Below are positions 45,464 to 53,455 of a stretch of 62,695 nt of DNA, piece by piece. The number at the start of each line of letters is the position of its first letter. The stretch's first letter is position 1. This DNA comes from CAZPQN01 sp964588795 (GTDB lineage: Bacteria; Fidelibacterota; UBA2242): NCBI GenBank assembly GCA_964588795.1, contig CAZPQN010000012.1, positions 1 through 62,695 of the forward strand. Reading direction: 5' to 3'. Made by a program: the position numbers and the translations under genes. Under the pieces are notes generated by a model. It ran no database searches. It saw only the letters and a program-made list of their open reading frames with translations, and was not told the DNA's origin.

Positions 45464-47263
45464 ATGACAAAACGAGCGATCTTTTTACTACTAACAACTG
45501 CGCTGCTACGAGGGCTTTTTGCAGAAGTGCCTGCCCCCTATTCGCGCATCCCGGACATCGAGTACTTTCTGCAACCATTTAACCTGCGCACCGTGGAAAT
45601 GGCGATTTTTTCCGCCGATGCGAGTAATATGATTAGAAGTAAATTTGGCAACCTGAACTGGAATCCAGCCTACCTTGCCGCGCAAAATCAGCGCACGATC
45701 TACCTGGATTTCAATTTAACCAACCCGACTTCGACCGAAACGGATTTGACCATCCCTTTGGATTACCCTTATTTAAATAGAGCGCAAAATGCCGCTGATT
45801 TCTTCGTTCCCCGTTGGTATACAACCACCCAGGTTAAGACTATTAATACCGAACCATTGTATAACTTCGCCATCATCCTGCCGGTTTCATCCCGGCTGAC
45901 AATTGGGGCAACCAACCGCTCGATTTTTGATTACGGCGCTTACCGTAACCCGATCTGGTGGCAAAATTACGGCTGGCGCAATGCCGAAGCAGACGCTTAT
46001 GCCAATATCCCCGGTTTGACGCCCTCCCGCTTAGAGGTCGACGACAATCAACAGCAGCTTTTCACCAACCATACAGAAGTCAATCTTGCTTATCGGTTTT
46101 CCGAACAGTTCGATCTCGGTTTACGATTAGGGAATTTGCTCAGTCGCCATTCCGGACATCTGATTGACGACGAATTCGGCACCTATGCGCATTCCTCTTT
46201 TGCGAATTACAACAAGGAAAAACTAACCATCACCGGTGATCATTACGAAGTTGGTTTAGGAATCATTTACCATGAAAATGAACGCAATACATGGGGACTA
46301 TTTGCAGGAATCCTGACCGGAGATAGCCGGGAAGAACAGTCCTCACTGGATACTGCCGCTAACTGGTCAGAAACGGCCACCAATCCCGCCTATTACTACC
46401 GCGGCAAATCGCACCTCTCAGCGAACGAAAACTTCAGCGATGAAGGCCAGCGTCCTTACCTGAAATTAATGTACACCCGGAAATTCGGGCAAAATATATA
46501 CCTTGATGCCAAGTTTGCTTATTCACAGACTTTACATGATTTCACTTCGAATACCAGTTCCAGCGATACTTCTTCCAGTGACCACACCTACGATACATGG
46601 AACAGCGCTACCAGTAGTTATTATTTCCAACGTTTGCAGCTGCAAAGTGCCCGGGATTACACCCTGAACGGCAGTGGTACCGACGACAACCGGAACTGGC
46701 AGGCGATGGTGACTGTGACCTATGCTCCCGGTGACGACTGGGAATTTTTCAGTGGCCTGCAATGCGCCCATTATCGATTTTCTAAGAAAATTAGTGAAAG
46801 TGATATCCTTAGGGATGTTTCTTATTATGAGTATACCTACTACGATCCCAAAACCAGCCAGTATCTGGATTCCCACCGAAAAAATTATGACTACCAATAT
46901 CAGTACGATACATGGCGAATGATCGTACCATTCGGAATAGCGTTTAAAACGCCTGGCAAACTGCGCCTGATACTCGGTTCTGAACTCTGCCTCGAGTTGC
47001 ATGAGGAATCGTCCGAGGGAGAAATTCTGTTTCCGGAAGTCATTTCCCGCTATTGGTACAACCAGGCGGTGCTGGTCGATGACGTTGAACATAATCGTTA
47101 CGAAAAATATACCGCCAAGCCACCCCGTTCCTTTCAGCGCACCACGACTATCCGGGTGGGAGCCGCCCTGCGTCATCCTTCCGGCGTGACCTTCTACCTT
47201 CGACCAGGAGGTGAACTTTTTACAACGACAAGCTGGACGCTCGGTCTCGCTTTCGATTGGTAA
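45464..47263 (+). CDS. Predicted large outer-membrane beta-barrel protein
   Basis: A 599-residue protein with a signal peptide (FLLLTTALLRGLFA) and then barrel-like alternation with many tyrosines (RTIYLDFNLTN, YNFAIILPVSSRLTIGA, VNLAYRFSEQFDLGLRLGN, TFYLRPGGEL) and a terminal strand SWTLGLAFDW. There is a serine-rich loop around 365 (SNTSSSDTSSSDHTYD). The pattern FSADASNMIRSKFGNLNWNPAYLA near the N-terminus resembles PorV/FadL-like proteins, but no plug or family was recognised. It is the last gene of the tightly spaced run that begins at 42084. Confidence 0.75.
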   Translation: MTKRAIFLLLTTALLRGLFAEVPAPYSRIPDIEYFLQPFNLRTVEMAIFSADASNMIRSKFGNLNWNPAYLAAQNQRTIYLDFNLTNPTSTETDLTIPLDYPYLNRAQNAADFFVPRWYTTTQVKTINTEPLYNFAIILPVSSRLTIGATNRSIFDYGAYRNPIWWQNYGWRNAEADAYANIPGLTPSRLEVDDNQQQLFTNHTEVNLAYRFSEQFDLGLRLGNLLSRHSGHLIDDEFGTYAHSSFANYNKEKLTITGDHYEVGLGIIYHENERNTWGLFAGILTGDSREEQSSLDTAANWSETATNPAYYYRGKSHLSANENFSDEGQRPYLKLMYTRKFGQNIYLDAKFAYSQTLHDFTSNTSSSDTSSSDHTYDTWNSATSSYYFQRLQLQSARDYTLNGSGTDDNRNWQAMVTVTYAPGDDWEFFSGLQCAHYRFSKKISESDILRDVSYYEYTYYDPKTSQYLDSHRKNYDYQYQYDTWRMIVPFGIAFKTPGKLRLILGSELCLELHEESSEGEILFPEVISRYWYNQAVLVDDVEHNRYEKYTAKPPRSFQRTTTIRVGAALRHPSGVTFYLRPGGELFTTTSWTLGLAFDW

Positions 47264-47396
47264 GCATTACTGCCTAAATGCGGCAGGTGCTGCAGATTAA
47301 TTGCTTAAATAATACCTGCAATCAGAAAGCCGGCGTTTCCGTTCCAGCCGATATGCATTTGGCAGATAGGGAATTTTTTCGTTAAAATCGGAGGTA

Positions 47397-48302
47397 ATGC
47401 GAATTATTCTAACCTTTCTGAAAATAATGTTGTTTATCGTGCTGGGCGGTGTATGTGTACTGACTGGACTGTACATTGCGGCGCCCGATGGTAGCGAATA
47501 TCTGACGAGAAATCCGACGACTACGGCATTGATGGAAAGGCGCAATGACGAGTACAAAAAAAACTCTAAAAAATTCGAAACACACTGGCAGTGGGTGCCG
47601 CTCCGCGCAGTATCCCCCCATTTGCTCCGCGCCGTCATTCTTGCTGAAGACGCGCGTTTTTATCAACACGCCGGTTATGATCTCGAAGCCCTTCGCTATG
47701 CCTGGGAAAAAAATCTCAAGCGTAAAAAGTACGCTGTCGGAGGTTCGACAATTACCCAGCAACTGGCGAAAAATTTGTACCTTTCTCCGAAGAAATCCAT
47801 CCTGCGGAAAGTTCGAGAATTCATCATCGCCATTAAAATGGAGCGCCAGCTCCCCAAACGCCGGATCCTTGAGCTCTACGTCAATGTCATTGAGCTGGGT
47901 CGGGGAATTTATGGCGTCGAGGCTGGTTCTCGACACTATTTCGGAAAATCAGCCACGTACCTGACCCTCACTGAAGCCAGCCGTTTAGCCGCGATCATTC
48001 CTAGTCCCCGTCGGCACTCTCCTTACGACGGCAGTCGCTTCACCGAAACACGCCATGCTCATCTGCTCCGCTGGTTGTACAAAACCGGCAATATTGACTC
48101 ATCGAGTTTCCAAAACTTACTTCTGACAGATTCCGGCGACATTTATGCACTGCTCGACTCAGTCGTTGTAGATTCATTGCGCGATCAACTACTTAATAAC
48201 AGTGAACATAACGAGGAAACTGTCGAAAGCGAAAGCGATTTTTATCTCCCGGATGACCAGTCAAAGGCCAGCTTCCCGGCTGTGACAGATACTATGAAAT
48301 AG
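47397..48302 (+). CDS. mtgA: Monofunctional peptidoglycan glycosyltransferase (GT51)
   Basis: A 301-residue enzyme that polymerises lipid II into glycan strands. One N-terminal membrane anchor (MRIILTFLKIMLFIVLGGV region) is followed by the GT51 domain with catalytic Glu84 in AVILAEDARFYQHAGYD and the signatures GGSTITQQLAKNLY, RKVREFIIAIKMERQLPKRRILELYVN and IYGVEAGSRHYFGKSA. There is no transpeptidase domain, hence the MtgA type. A C-terminal tail of about 70 polar residues (ending in EESDFYLPDD-like acidic sequence) is extra. GGAGG is only 2 bases before the ATG, which is close. Confidence 0.94.
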   Translation: MRIILTFLKIMLFIVLGGVCVLTGLYIAAPDGSEYLTRNPTTTALMERRNDEYKKNSKKFETHWQWVPLRAVSPHLLRAVILAEDARFYQHAGYDLEALRYAWEKNLKRKKYAVGGSTITQQLAKNLYLSPKKSILRKVREFIIAIKMERQLPKRRILELYVNVIELGRGIYGVEAGSRHYFGKSATYLTLTEASRLAAIIPSPRRHSPYDGSRFTETRHAHLLRWLYKTGNIDSSSFQNLLLTDSGDIYALLDSVVVDSLRDQLLNNSEHNEETVESESDFYLPDDQSKASFPAVTDTMK

Positions 48303-48433
48303 GAACAAATTATGGTTTATGGTAAAAAATTTTAAAATTATCTTTTTTTATTTATAAAATCGTTGGTAATTTCACGCTTGAAGTCTATGGGTAGACGAGG
48401 AATGAATAAAAAATTAGCAATAAGGAGTAAGCA

Positions 48434-48568
48434 ATGAAGAAGCTAGTGGTACTGCTGATGGTTGCCAGCCTGGCTCTCCTGGTTGTATCATGCCAGAAGA
48501 AAGTCAAAGAGGAAACCCCGGCACCCGTCGATAGCACGGCCGTTGTTGATACAACCAAAGCCGCCTAA
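48434..48568 (+). CDS. 44-residue lipoprotein
   Basis: A short open frame with AAGGAG 7 bases before the ATG. The product starts MKKLVVLLMVASLALLVVSC, a near-ideal lipoprotein signal with lipobox VVSC at Cys20. The remaining 24 residues are charged and then rich in A, T, P and V (QKKVKEETPAPVDSTAVVD). It stands alone behind an AT-rich 131-base upstream region and is followed by a hairpin, so it looks like an independent transcript. Small lipoproteins of this kind can be abundant envelope proteins; no function can be named. Confidence 0.82.
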   Translation: MKKLVVLLMVASLALLVVSCQKKVKEETPAPVDSTAVVDTTKAA

Positions 48569-48602
48569 TTCGTCGGACATAGCATCGAAGGATTAAGTAA
48601 AT

Positions 48603-48632
48603 GCCCCAGTTTCAGCTGGGGCGTTTGCTTTA
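48603..48632 (+). terminator. Hairpin terminator after the small lipoprotein
   Basis: Arms GCCCCAG (48603-48609) and CTGGGGC (48616-48622) with a 6-base loop are followed by GTTTGCTTTAT. It lies between convergent genes (the opposing stop is at 48639), so it may serve both. Confidence 0.65.
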
Positions 48633-48638
48633 TAGGTT

Positions 48639-49925
48639 TTAAAAACTATAGCGCAGTTTTATATAGGTATTGTCGTTGCGATCAAATTGCCCGAAGAGGG
48701 TATCATTGGCACCACCTAACCAATCTATCCCCCAACTCAGGGTAAAATTATCGGAAAAACTCCACTCCACCAACCAACGTGTCAGATAGGACTTGTCGTC
48801 AATATTATAGAGCGTCAATAAAAGTGGACTGACCGTCTCATTAAAAAATCTTCCCCGCAACATTACCGAGGCCATATTCCTGATTTCATCGTCATAAATC
48901 CCGGCTTCGTAATCGAGAATCCGTTCATGAATCGCCTGCCCCGATAAGTCAATGGTGGAAGTCAATTGATAATCCACGCCGAGCATACCCTGTAGAAATG
49001 GTTTTTTTACCAGCATTCCGGAAGTTTGATACTGGGGATCTTGGGTGTCGTAATAGCGTCGCGGAAAATAGCCCCCTTCACCCCGGATCACCCAGACATT
49101 GACCGGACGCGCAAAGCTCAGCCCATAAAAGCGCAACCAGGGATGTTCTGGTTGGAGATTAATCGCCTCAGGTCCACTGGCACCGATTACCATGTTCTTA
49201 TAAAAAACCGGACGATCTTCTCTAATCCGTAACCAGATCAGCGACAAATCCGTTCCCAGCACAAAAGTGTTAAATTTCAAACCGATTTCAGTCGCTTCTA
49301 AGGTACAACGAGGCAGTACATCCTCCCGATAGATCAACGGTATGTTGTAGGAAATGACCGTTTGATTGGGCAAGGGAACCGTAACTTCAAACGAATCGGG
49401 TCGAGCAAAAGCCCAATCACCCTCGAAATTGAGTTTGGTAGGCTGAAACTCCGGAATGAAAACCGCCTCGAGTGAGTTATTGGCGTGGTGAAAATTCAAC
49501 TTCAGGCTGTGTGTGGCGATGCGAATATCATCAAAATCCTGGAGTAAAAAGTAGGACAGATCGAGCGGATTGACGATGTCGTTGATGAAATAGCCATCCG
49601 TTTTGCCCCAGACAATCTGTTGTTTGCCGAAGCGTACGTCCAACCATTTGCTATAAATATCCAGATAGGCTTCCCGCAAACTTATCCTGGTCGTTTCACC
49701 GGTCGTGACCTCATTTAGCACATCCAGAGAAGCAAATCCATAAACCCGATCGCCCGCAAATTCTGGATTCAGGCGCAGGCGGGAGCGCATCAACATCGCA
49801 TCATGCGGTTCCGTCAATCGCACGGCATTTTGGCCCGCTACATATCCGTGAAATTCCACCTGCGCGATTAAAATCAGCGGCAGACACCAGACCAGCAATC
49901 CACTCAGATACACCGTCCGCTTCAT
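48639..49925 (-). CDS. DUF1302-like outer-membrane barrel protein of the RND operon
   Basis: A 428-residue protein with a signal peptide (YLSGLLVWCLPLILIAQ) and long alternating strands that end in YIKLRYSF, a classical barrel end. The segments ISLREAYLDIYSKWLDVRFGKQQIVWGKTDGYFINDIVNPLDLS match the DUF1302/alginate-porin-like proteins that accompany MMPL-type RND pumps. Its start overlaps the LolA-like gene by 4 bases. It probably is the outer-membrane partner of the pump system. Confidence 0.83.
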   Translation of the reverse strand: MKRTVYLSGLLVWCLPLILIAQVEFHGYVAGQNAVRLTEPHDAMLMRSRLRLNPEFAGDRVYGFASLDVLNEVTTGETTRISLREAYLDIYSKWLDVRFGKQQIVWGKTDGYFINDIVNPLDLSYFLLQDFDDIRIATHSLKLNFHHANNSLEAVFIPEFQPTKLNFEGDWAFARPDSFEVTVPLPNQTVISYNIPLIYREDVLPRCTLEATEIGLKFNTFVLGTDLSLIWLRIREDRPVFYKNMVIGASGPEAINLQPEHPWLRFYGLSFARPVNVWVIRGEGGYFPRRYYDTQDPQYQTSGMLVKKPFLQGMLGVDYQLTSTIDLSGQAIHERILDYEAGIYDDEIRNMASVMLRGRFFNETVSPLLLTLYNIDDKSYLTRWLVEWSFSDNFTLSWGIDWLGGANDTLFGQFDRNDNTYIKLRYSF

Positions 49926-50719
49926 TGCACTTTCCCCCGTTCCAGCGTAGCAGTGGTGAATATTTCGTCTTTTAACGGAACGTTATTCCGGCATTCGGTG
50001 ATCGTGAGCCGGGTCTGGTGATTCTCGCTGAAATTTTTCATCAACAGGTCGAATGCCATCCAGATACCGTTGACATTGCGAACATCGTCGGCCTGCAGGA
50101 CTTTGATCAATGTTCCGCTTTTATTATAGAACTCCACCTTGAACGCGACCCATTTCTCGGGAATGACCCAGATCAGACGCCGTCCATAGGTATCATCGGC
50201 CTTGACCGGGATTGCCTCGATTTTGTAGCACTTGACCCCGGCGATTTCTTCCGTGCCGAGTAATTTGTGAGTATCTTCGTCAAGTTCCCGCCCGCCGATG
50301 TCGTCATAAGTGAAATCGGTTCCCATGAAGTATTCATTTTTACTTTCGCCGGCAATGCGACGCACTTTCTTGAGCGCGGGTAGATATAACCAGCGGTCAT
50401 CATCCTTCTTCACGTCGGTGTACTGCCAGAGCAATAGACCCGTCCCTCGAATGTCGGCGGGGAACTCGAAAAAGATCAGCATTTTCGCATCGATTCCGCC
50501 AACTCCCTTCTGATCCTTCTGATAGCGCGTGACCTCCCTTTCCCGCGTTTTTCCGGTCTTATTTGTCAGAACCATCTTCGATTTGGTGACCTGGGTTTGC
50601 ACTTTGGCCTGATCTTCAACCTTCTGCATGATTTCCCGGGCTGACATTTGGGCGCTCGCTTTTTCCGAAATAATTACCGACAGACAAATTGTAAAAATGC
50701 TCGCTTTTGAAAATCTCAT
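49922..50719 (-). CDS. LolA-like periplasmic protein (outer-membrane lipoprotein-sorting family)
   Basis: A 265-residue exported protein (signal ISEKASAQMSA region) of the family annotated as outer-membrane lipoprotein-sorting proteins. Clear parts are REIMQKVEDQ, TKSKMVLTNKTGKTREREV, IFFEFPADIRGTGLLLWQYTDVKKDDDRWLYLPALKKVRRIAG and EYFMGTDFTYDDIGGR. Such LolA-fold proteins are regularly found beside HAE3-type RND pumps and are thought to carry hydrophobic molecules across the periplasm. It lies 11 bases after the second pump gene and overlaps the barrel gene by 4 bases. Confidence 0.9.
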   Translation of the reverse strand: MRFSKASIFTICLSVIISEKASAQMSAREIMQKVEDQAKVQTQVTKSKMVLTNKTGKTREREVTRYQKDQKGVGGIDAKMLIFFEFPADIRGTGLLLWQYTDVKKDDDRWLYLPALKKVRRIAGESKNEYFMGTDFTYDDIGGRELDEDTHKLLGTEEIAGVKCYKIEAIPVKADDTYGRRLIWVIPEKWVAFKVEFYNKSGTLIKVLQADDVRNVNGIWMAFDLLMKNFSENHQTRLTITECRNNVPLKDEIFTTATLERGKVQ

Positions 50720-50730
50720 ATGTACCTCCG

Positions 50731-53037
50731 TTAGTCGGTTGATTTGTTGCGAAAGATAAATTTTGGTTTGAATGATACTAAAAAAGCCGGCATGATGGTC
50801 AGGGCTCCCACCAGGCAGGCACTGATCGAAAACACGATCAGAAAGCCAAAAAAGTAGATCGGTAAAAAGCCAGAAATCAATAAGACCGTAAAACCGATGA
50901 CTACCGACAGTGCGTTGTAAATGATGCCTTTGCCGCTGGTCGTCAGCGTGTTGATCACTGCTTCCTCCGCGGTCGCTCCATGCTGGATTTCATATCGGAA
51001 GCGATAGATAAAATGGATCGTGTAATCAATTCCGACACCGATCATGATGCTCGATAACATTGCCGTCACCACATTCAGCTCAATGCCGGCGAATCCCATC
51101 AAACCGAATACGACGACAATGGCACCTGTCAGAGGAATGACCGCGATCAGGCCCCCAACCAGCGAGCGAAAAATCAAAGCTGTTATTCCGGCAACCAAAA
51201 CAATGGAAATCAGCATACTGCGCACCTGTCCTCTAACCACCATATCCACTAAATCGCCGATCACTGCCACCACACCAGTTATATCCGGAAATACACCCAG
51301 AGTAAAGTTTTGTCGGATGTAAGTTCGCGTATCCTGGAGCAGTTTATGGAGTTTCATCGAACTGGTTTCGTTGACCCGCGCTAGAATCTGCGCCTGCTGG
51401 TAATTATAATCAACGAATTGATCGAGCTCGCCTTCTCCGCCAGACATTGAGAATAACAGCAGATACTGCGCGACGGCTTCCTTCGTCTCCGGTAGTACCT
51501 CATAGGCCGGATCGTCCCCGTGAAAGGCTTTATTCATCTTCTTGAGATGGTCAACGATCGAGGTCGTGCGAGTAACGCTCGGCTCACGCAGGAGGTATTC
51601 CGAAATCTGATCCATTTGTTTTAACAGGGCTGGATCCTGGATGTCTCCGTTAGCCAACACATTTAATTGGGCTGAACCACCGAAATATTTGTCAATAATG
51701 TCGTTACTGATCCGGATGTCGGCATCTTTTCGGTAATAATGCATGGGATTCGTGTCCACGACAATTTTCCGGATGCCGGTTCCTATTCCGACGACCAAAA
51801 TGACTCCGACCATTAAATAGGCGCGGCGGTGCCGAATGAAAAAACTACCCCAGCGCGTGAACAAGCGGTCGATGCGGGGTGATTGCCCTTCAGTTTTGAG
51901 TATTACAGGAAAATCGAGCAACTGCATCGCGGCCGGCACCAGGGTAAAGCTCAAAAAAAGAGAAAGGGTGATGCCGAAACCCGCCAACAAACCCATCTGC
52001 CGGGCGGGTGGCAGGACGTGCGACTGCAGACTTAAAAAGCCGAAAACGGTGGTAATTGCCGCCAAAAATACCGGCGTTTTTAGATACGTCAACATCTTGC
52101 CAATCAGTTTTCGTTTATCCCGCTCTCCACTCCGGCGATATTCTTCAAAATAATAGGCCACCAAATGGATGCTGTAATCGTTGGCAATCGCAATCAGCAT
52201 GACCGGCATTAATATGCTGACGAAAGTAAATTTGAACCCGAGCAGTGCCATCAACCCTAACGTGCAAATGATGCAGATGATCACTACAATGAATGGCAGA
52301 AAAGCCCCCAACCAACTGCGAAAACTGATGACTAACAATAAAATCATCAGCACCACTCCAAAAGGAAACAGCGCCTTCATGTCAGTCTGCATGGTATGGG
52401 TGATGGCATAGCGTGTGATAGGTAAACCAGCTAAGTGAATTTCCTCCGGATTTTCATATTTGGCTTTCAACGCCTCAAATATCTCGGTGGTACGCTTATC
52501 ACTGACGTTACCAAATCCGACTTTCATCACGGCAATCACCGCTGTCCGTTTGAAGTCTTGCGCTACTAAATTGCCGTAAATCATGTTGTTCGCCATGATT
52601 CGCTGACGGAGAGCGGTTTTTTCACTTGCTGATTGCGGAAATTCCGTAATCAGATCGCGTACCTCGAAGCCTTCGGGAGTTCCTTTAATTTCAAAAATAT
52701 TGGTTACCGACATGACTCGCTCAACCTGTTCCAGCTGTTCGATTTCATTAGTCAGGGCTCTGATTTTTTCCAGTACGTCGAGGTCAAAAATATCATCAGC
52801 GGTCAGCGATAACATGACCAATTCAGAACCGCCGAAAGTCTCTTCGATCCTGTCAATCGCCTGAATCACCGGCATATCCTTGGGCATCATGGATTTGATA
52901 TCAGGATCCAGCTTGATTTTGGGTATATTCCACCCCAACAGAACGGTCACTAAAAGAGTGAAAGCAATGATCGTGCGCGGATAATTCAGAATAAATTCAA
53001 TAAAGCGCCCGAGGCGTTTTTTATCTTGGCCTTCCAT
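50731..53037 (-). CDS. MMPL/HAE3-type RND exporter (second copy)
   Basis: A 768-residue inner-membrane transporter with 12 predicted helices in the 1+5+1+5 arrangement of RND proteins and two periplasmic loops. It starts with RFIEFILNYPRTIIAFTLLVTVLLGWNIPKIKLDPDIKSMMP and has the MMPL signature NDYSIHLVAYYFEEYRRSGERDK in the middle and GVGIDYTIHFIYRFRYEIQHGATAEEAV near the end. This fits the hopanoid/lipid-exporter branch rather than tripartite drug pumps. It is a close paralogue of the gene upstream. It probably moves lipids to the outer membrane. Confidence 0.93.
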   Translation of the reverse strand: MEGQDKKRLGRFIEFILNYPRTIIAFTLLVTVLLGWNIPKIKLDPDIKSMMPKDMPVIQAIDRIEETFGGSELVMLSLTADDIFDLDVLEKIRALTNEIEQLEQVERVMSVTNIFEIKGTPEGFEVRDLITEFPQSASEKTALRQRIMANNMIYGNLVAQDFKRTAVIAVMKVGFGNVSDKRTTEIFEALKAKYENPEEIHLAGLPITRYAITHTMQTDMKALFPFGVVLMILLLVISFRSWLGAFLPFIVVIICIICTLGLMALLGFKFTFVSILMPVMLIAIANDYSIHLVAYYFEEYRRSGERDKRKLIGKMLTYLKTPVFLAAITTVFGFLSLQSHVLPPARQMGLLAGFGITLSLFLSFTLVPAAMQLLDFPVILKTEGQSPRIDRLFTRWGSFFIRHRRAYLMVGVILVVGIGTGIRKIVVDTNPMHYYRKDADIRISNDIIDKYFGGSAQLNVLANGDIQDPALLKQMDQISEYLLREPSVTRTTSIVDHLKKMNKAFHGDDPAYEVLPETKEAVAQYLLLFSMSGGEGELDQFVDYNYQQAQILARVNETSSMKLHKLLQDTRTYIRQNFTLGVFPDITGVVAVIGDLVDMVVRGQVRSMLISIVLVAGITALIFRSLVGGLIAVIPLTGAIVVVFGLMGFAGIELNVVTAMLSSIMIGVGIDYTIHFIYRFRYEIQHGATAEEAVINTLTTSGKGIIYNALSVVIGFTVLLISGFLPIYFFGFLIVFSISACLVGALTIMPAFLVSFKPKFIFRNKSTD

Positions 53038-53040
53038 ATT

Positions 53041-53376
53041 TTACTCCGTCCGGCCCTTACGCCGACCCCAGGTAGCCATCATTATCGGAGGAGTCAGGAA
53101 AACCGCCAAAACGAATGCCTTAAGAAAATTTTTCTGATATTTGAACTCCGCTAAGCCGGAAGCCTGCAGGCAAACGATCAAATAGGCAACGATTATAATA
53201 CTCAGATTGTTAAGACAAAATTGGCCGATTGAGGACCACCAGGCAGAACTGTACGACGGCAATCCCGTTAACCATTTGTACAATTTGAAAAGTCCCACGA
53301 TAATCCAGTATCCGACGATAGCGACCGCCGGTATCAGGAAAATTTTTGCCAATCGCCTATCCACACTTTCTTGCAT
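53041..53376 (-). CDS. Small membrane protein between the two RND pumps
   Basis: A 111-residue protein with about three hydrophobic helices (IFLIPAVAIVGYWIIVGLFKL, LNNLSIIIVAYLIVCLQASGL, LKAFVLAVFLTPPIMMATW) and a positively charged C-terminus. It starts 79 bases after the first pump gene and ends 3 bases before the second. It may be a pump accessory subunit. No family recognised. Confidence 0.72.
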   Translation of the reverse strand: MQESVDRRLAKIFLIPAVAIVGYWIIVGLFKLYKWLTGLPSYSSAWWSSIGQFCLNNLSIIIVAYLIVCLQASGLAEFKYQKNFLKAFVLAVFLTPPIMMATWGRRKGRTE

Positions 53377-53455
53377 ATCCGTTCCTTTTAACTAAACAAT
53401 ACATCCAGAAAGAAATTTACGCTGAAATTGTCTAATCTTACACTCCCTAATCTTT

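Noticed and set aside
48434..48568. Toxin-antitoxin or type I toxin peptide
   Set aside because: The peptide has a classic lipobox and a polar tail rather than a single toxic helix, and no antisense RNA promoter was seen.
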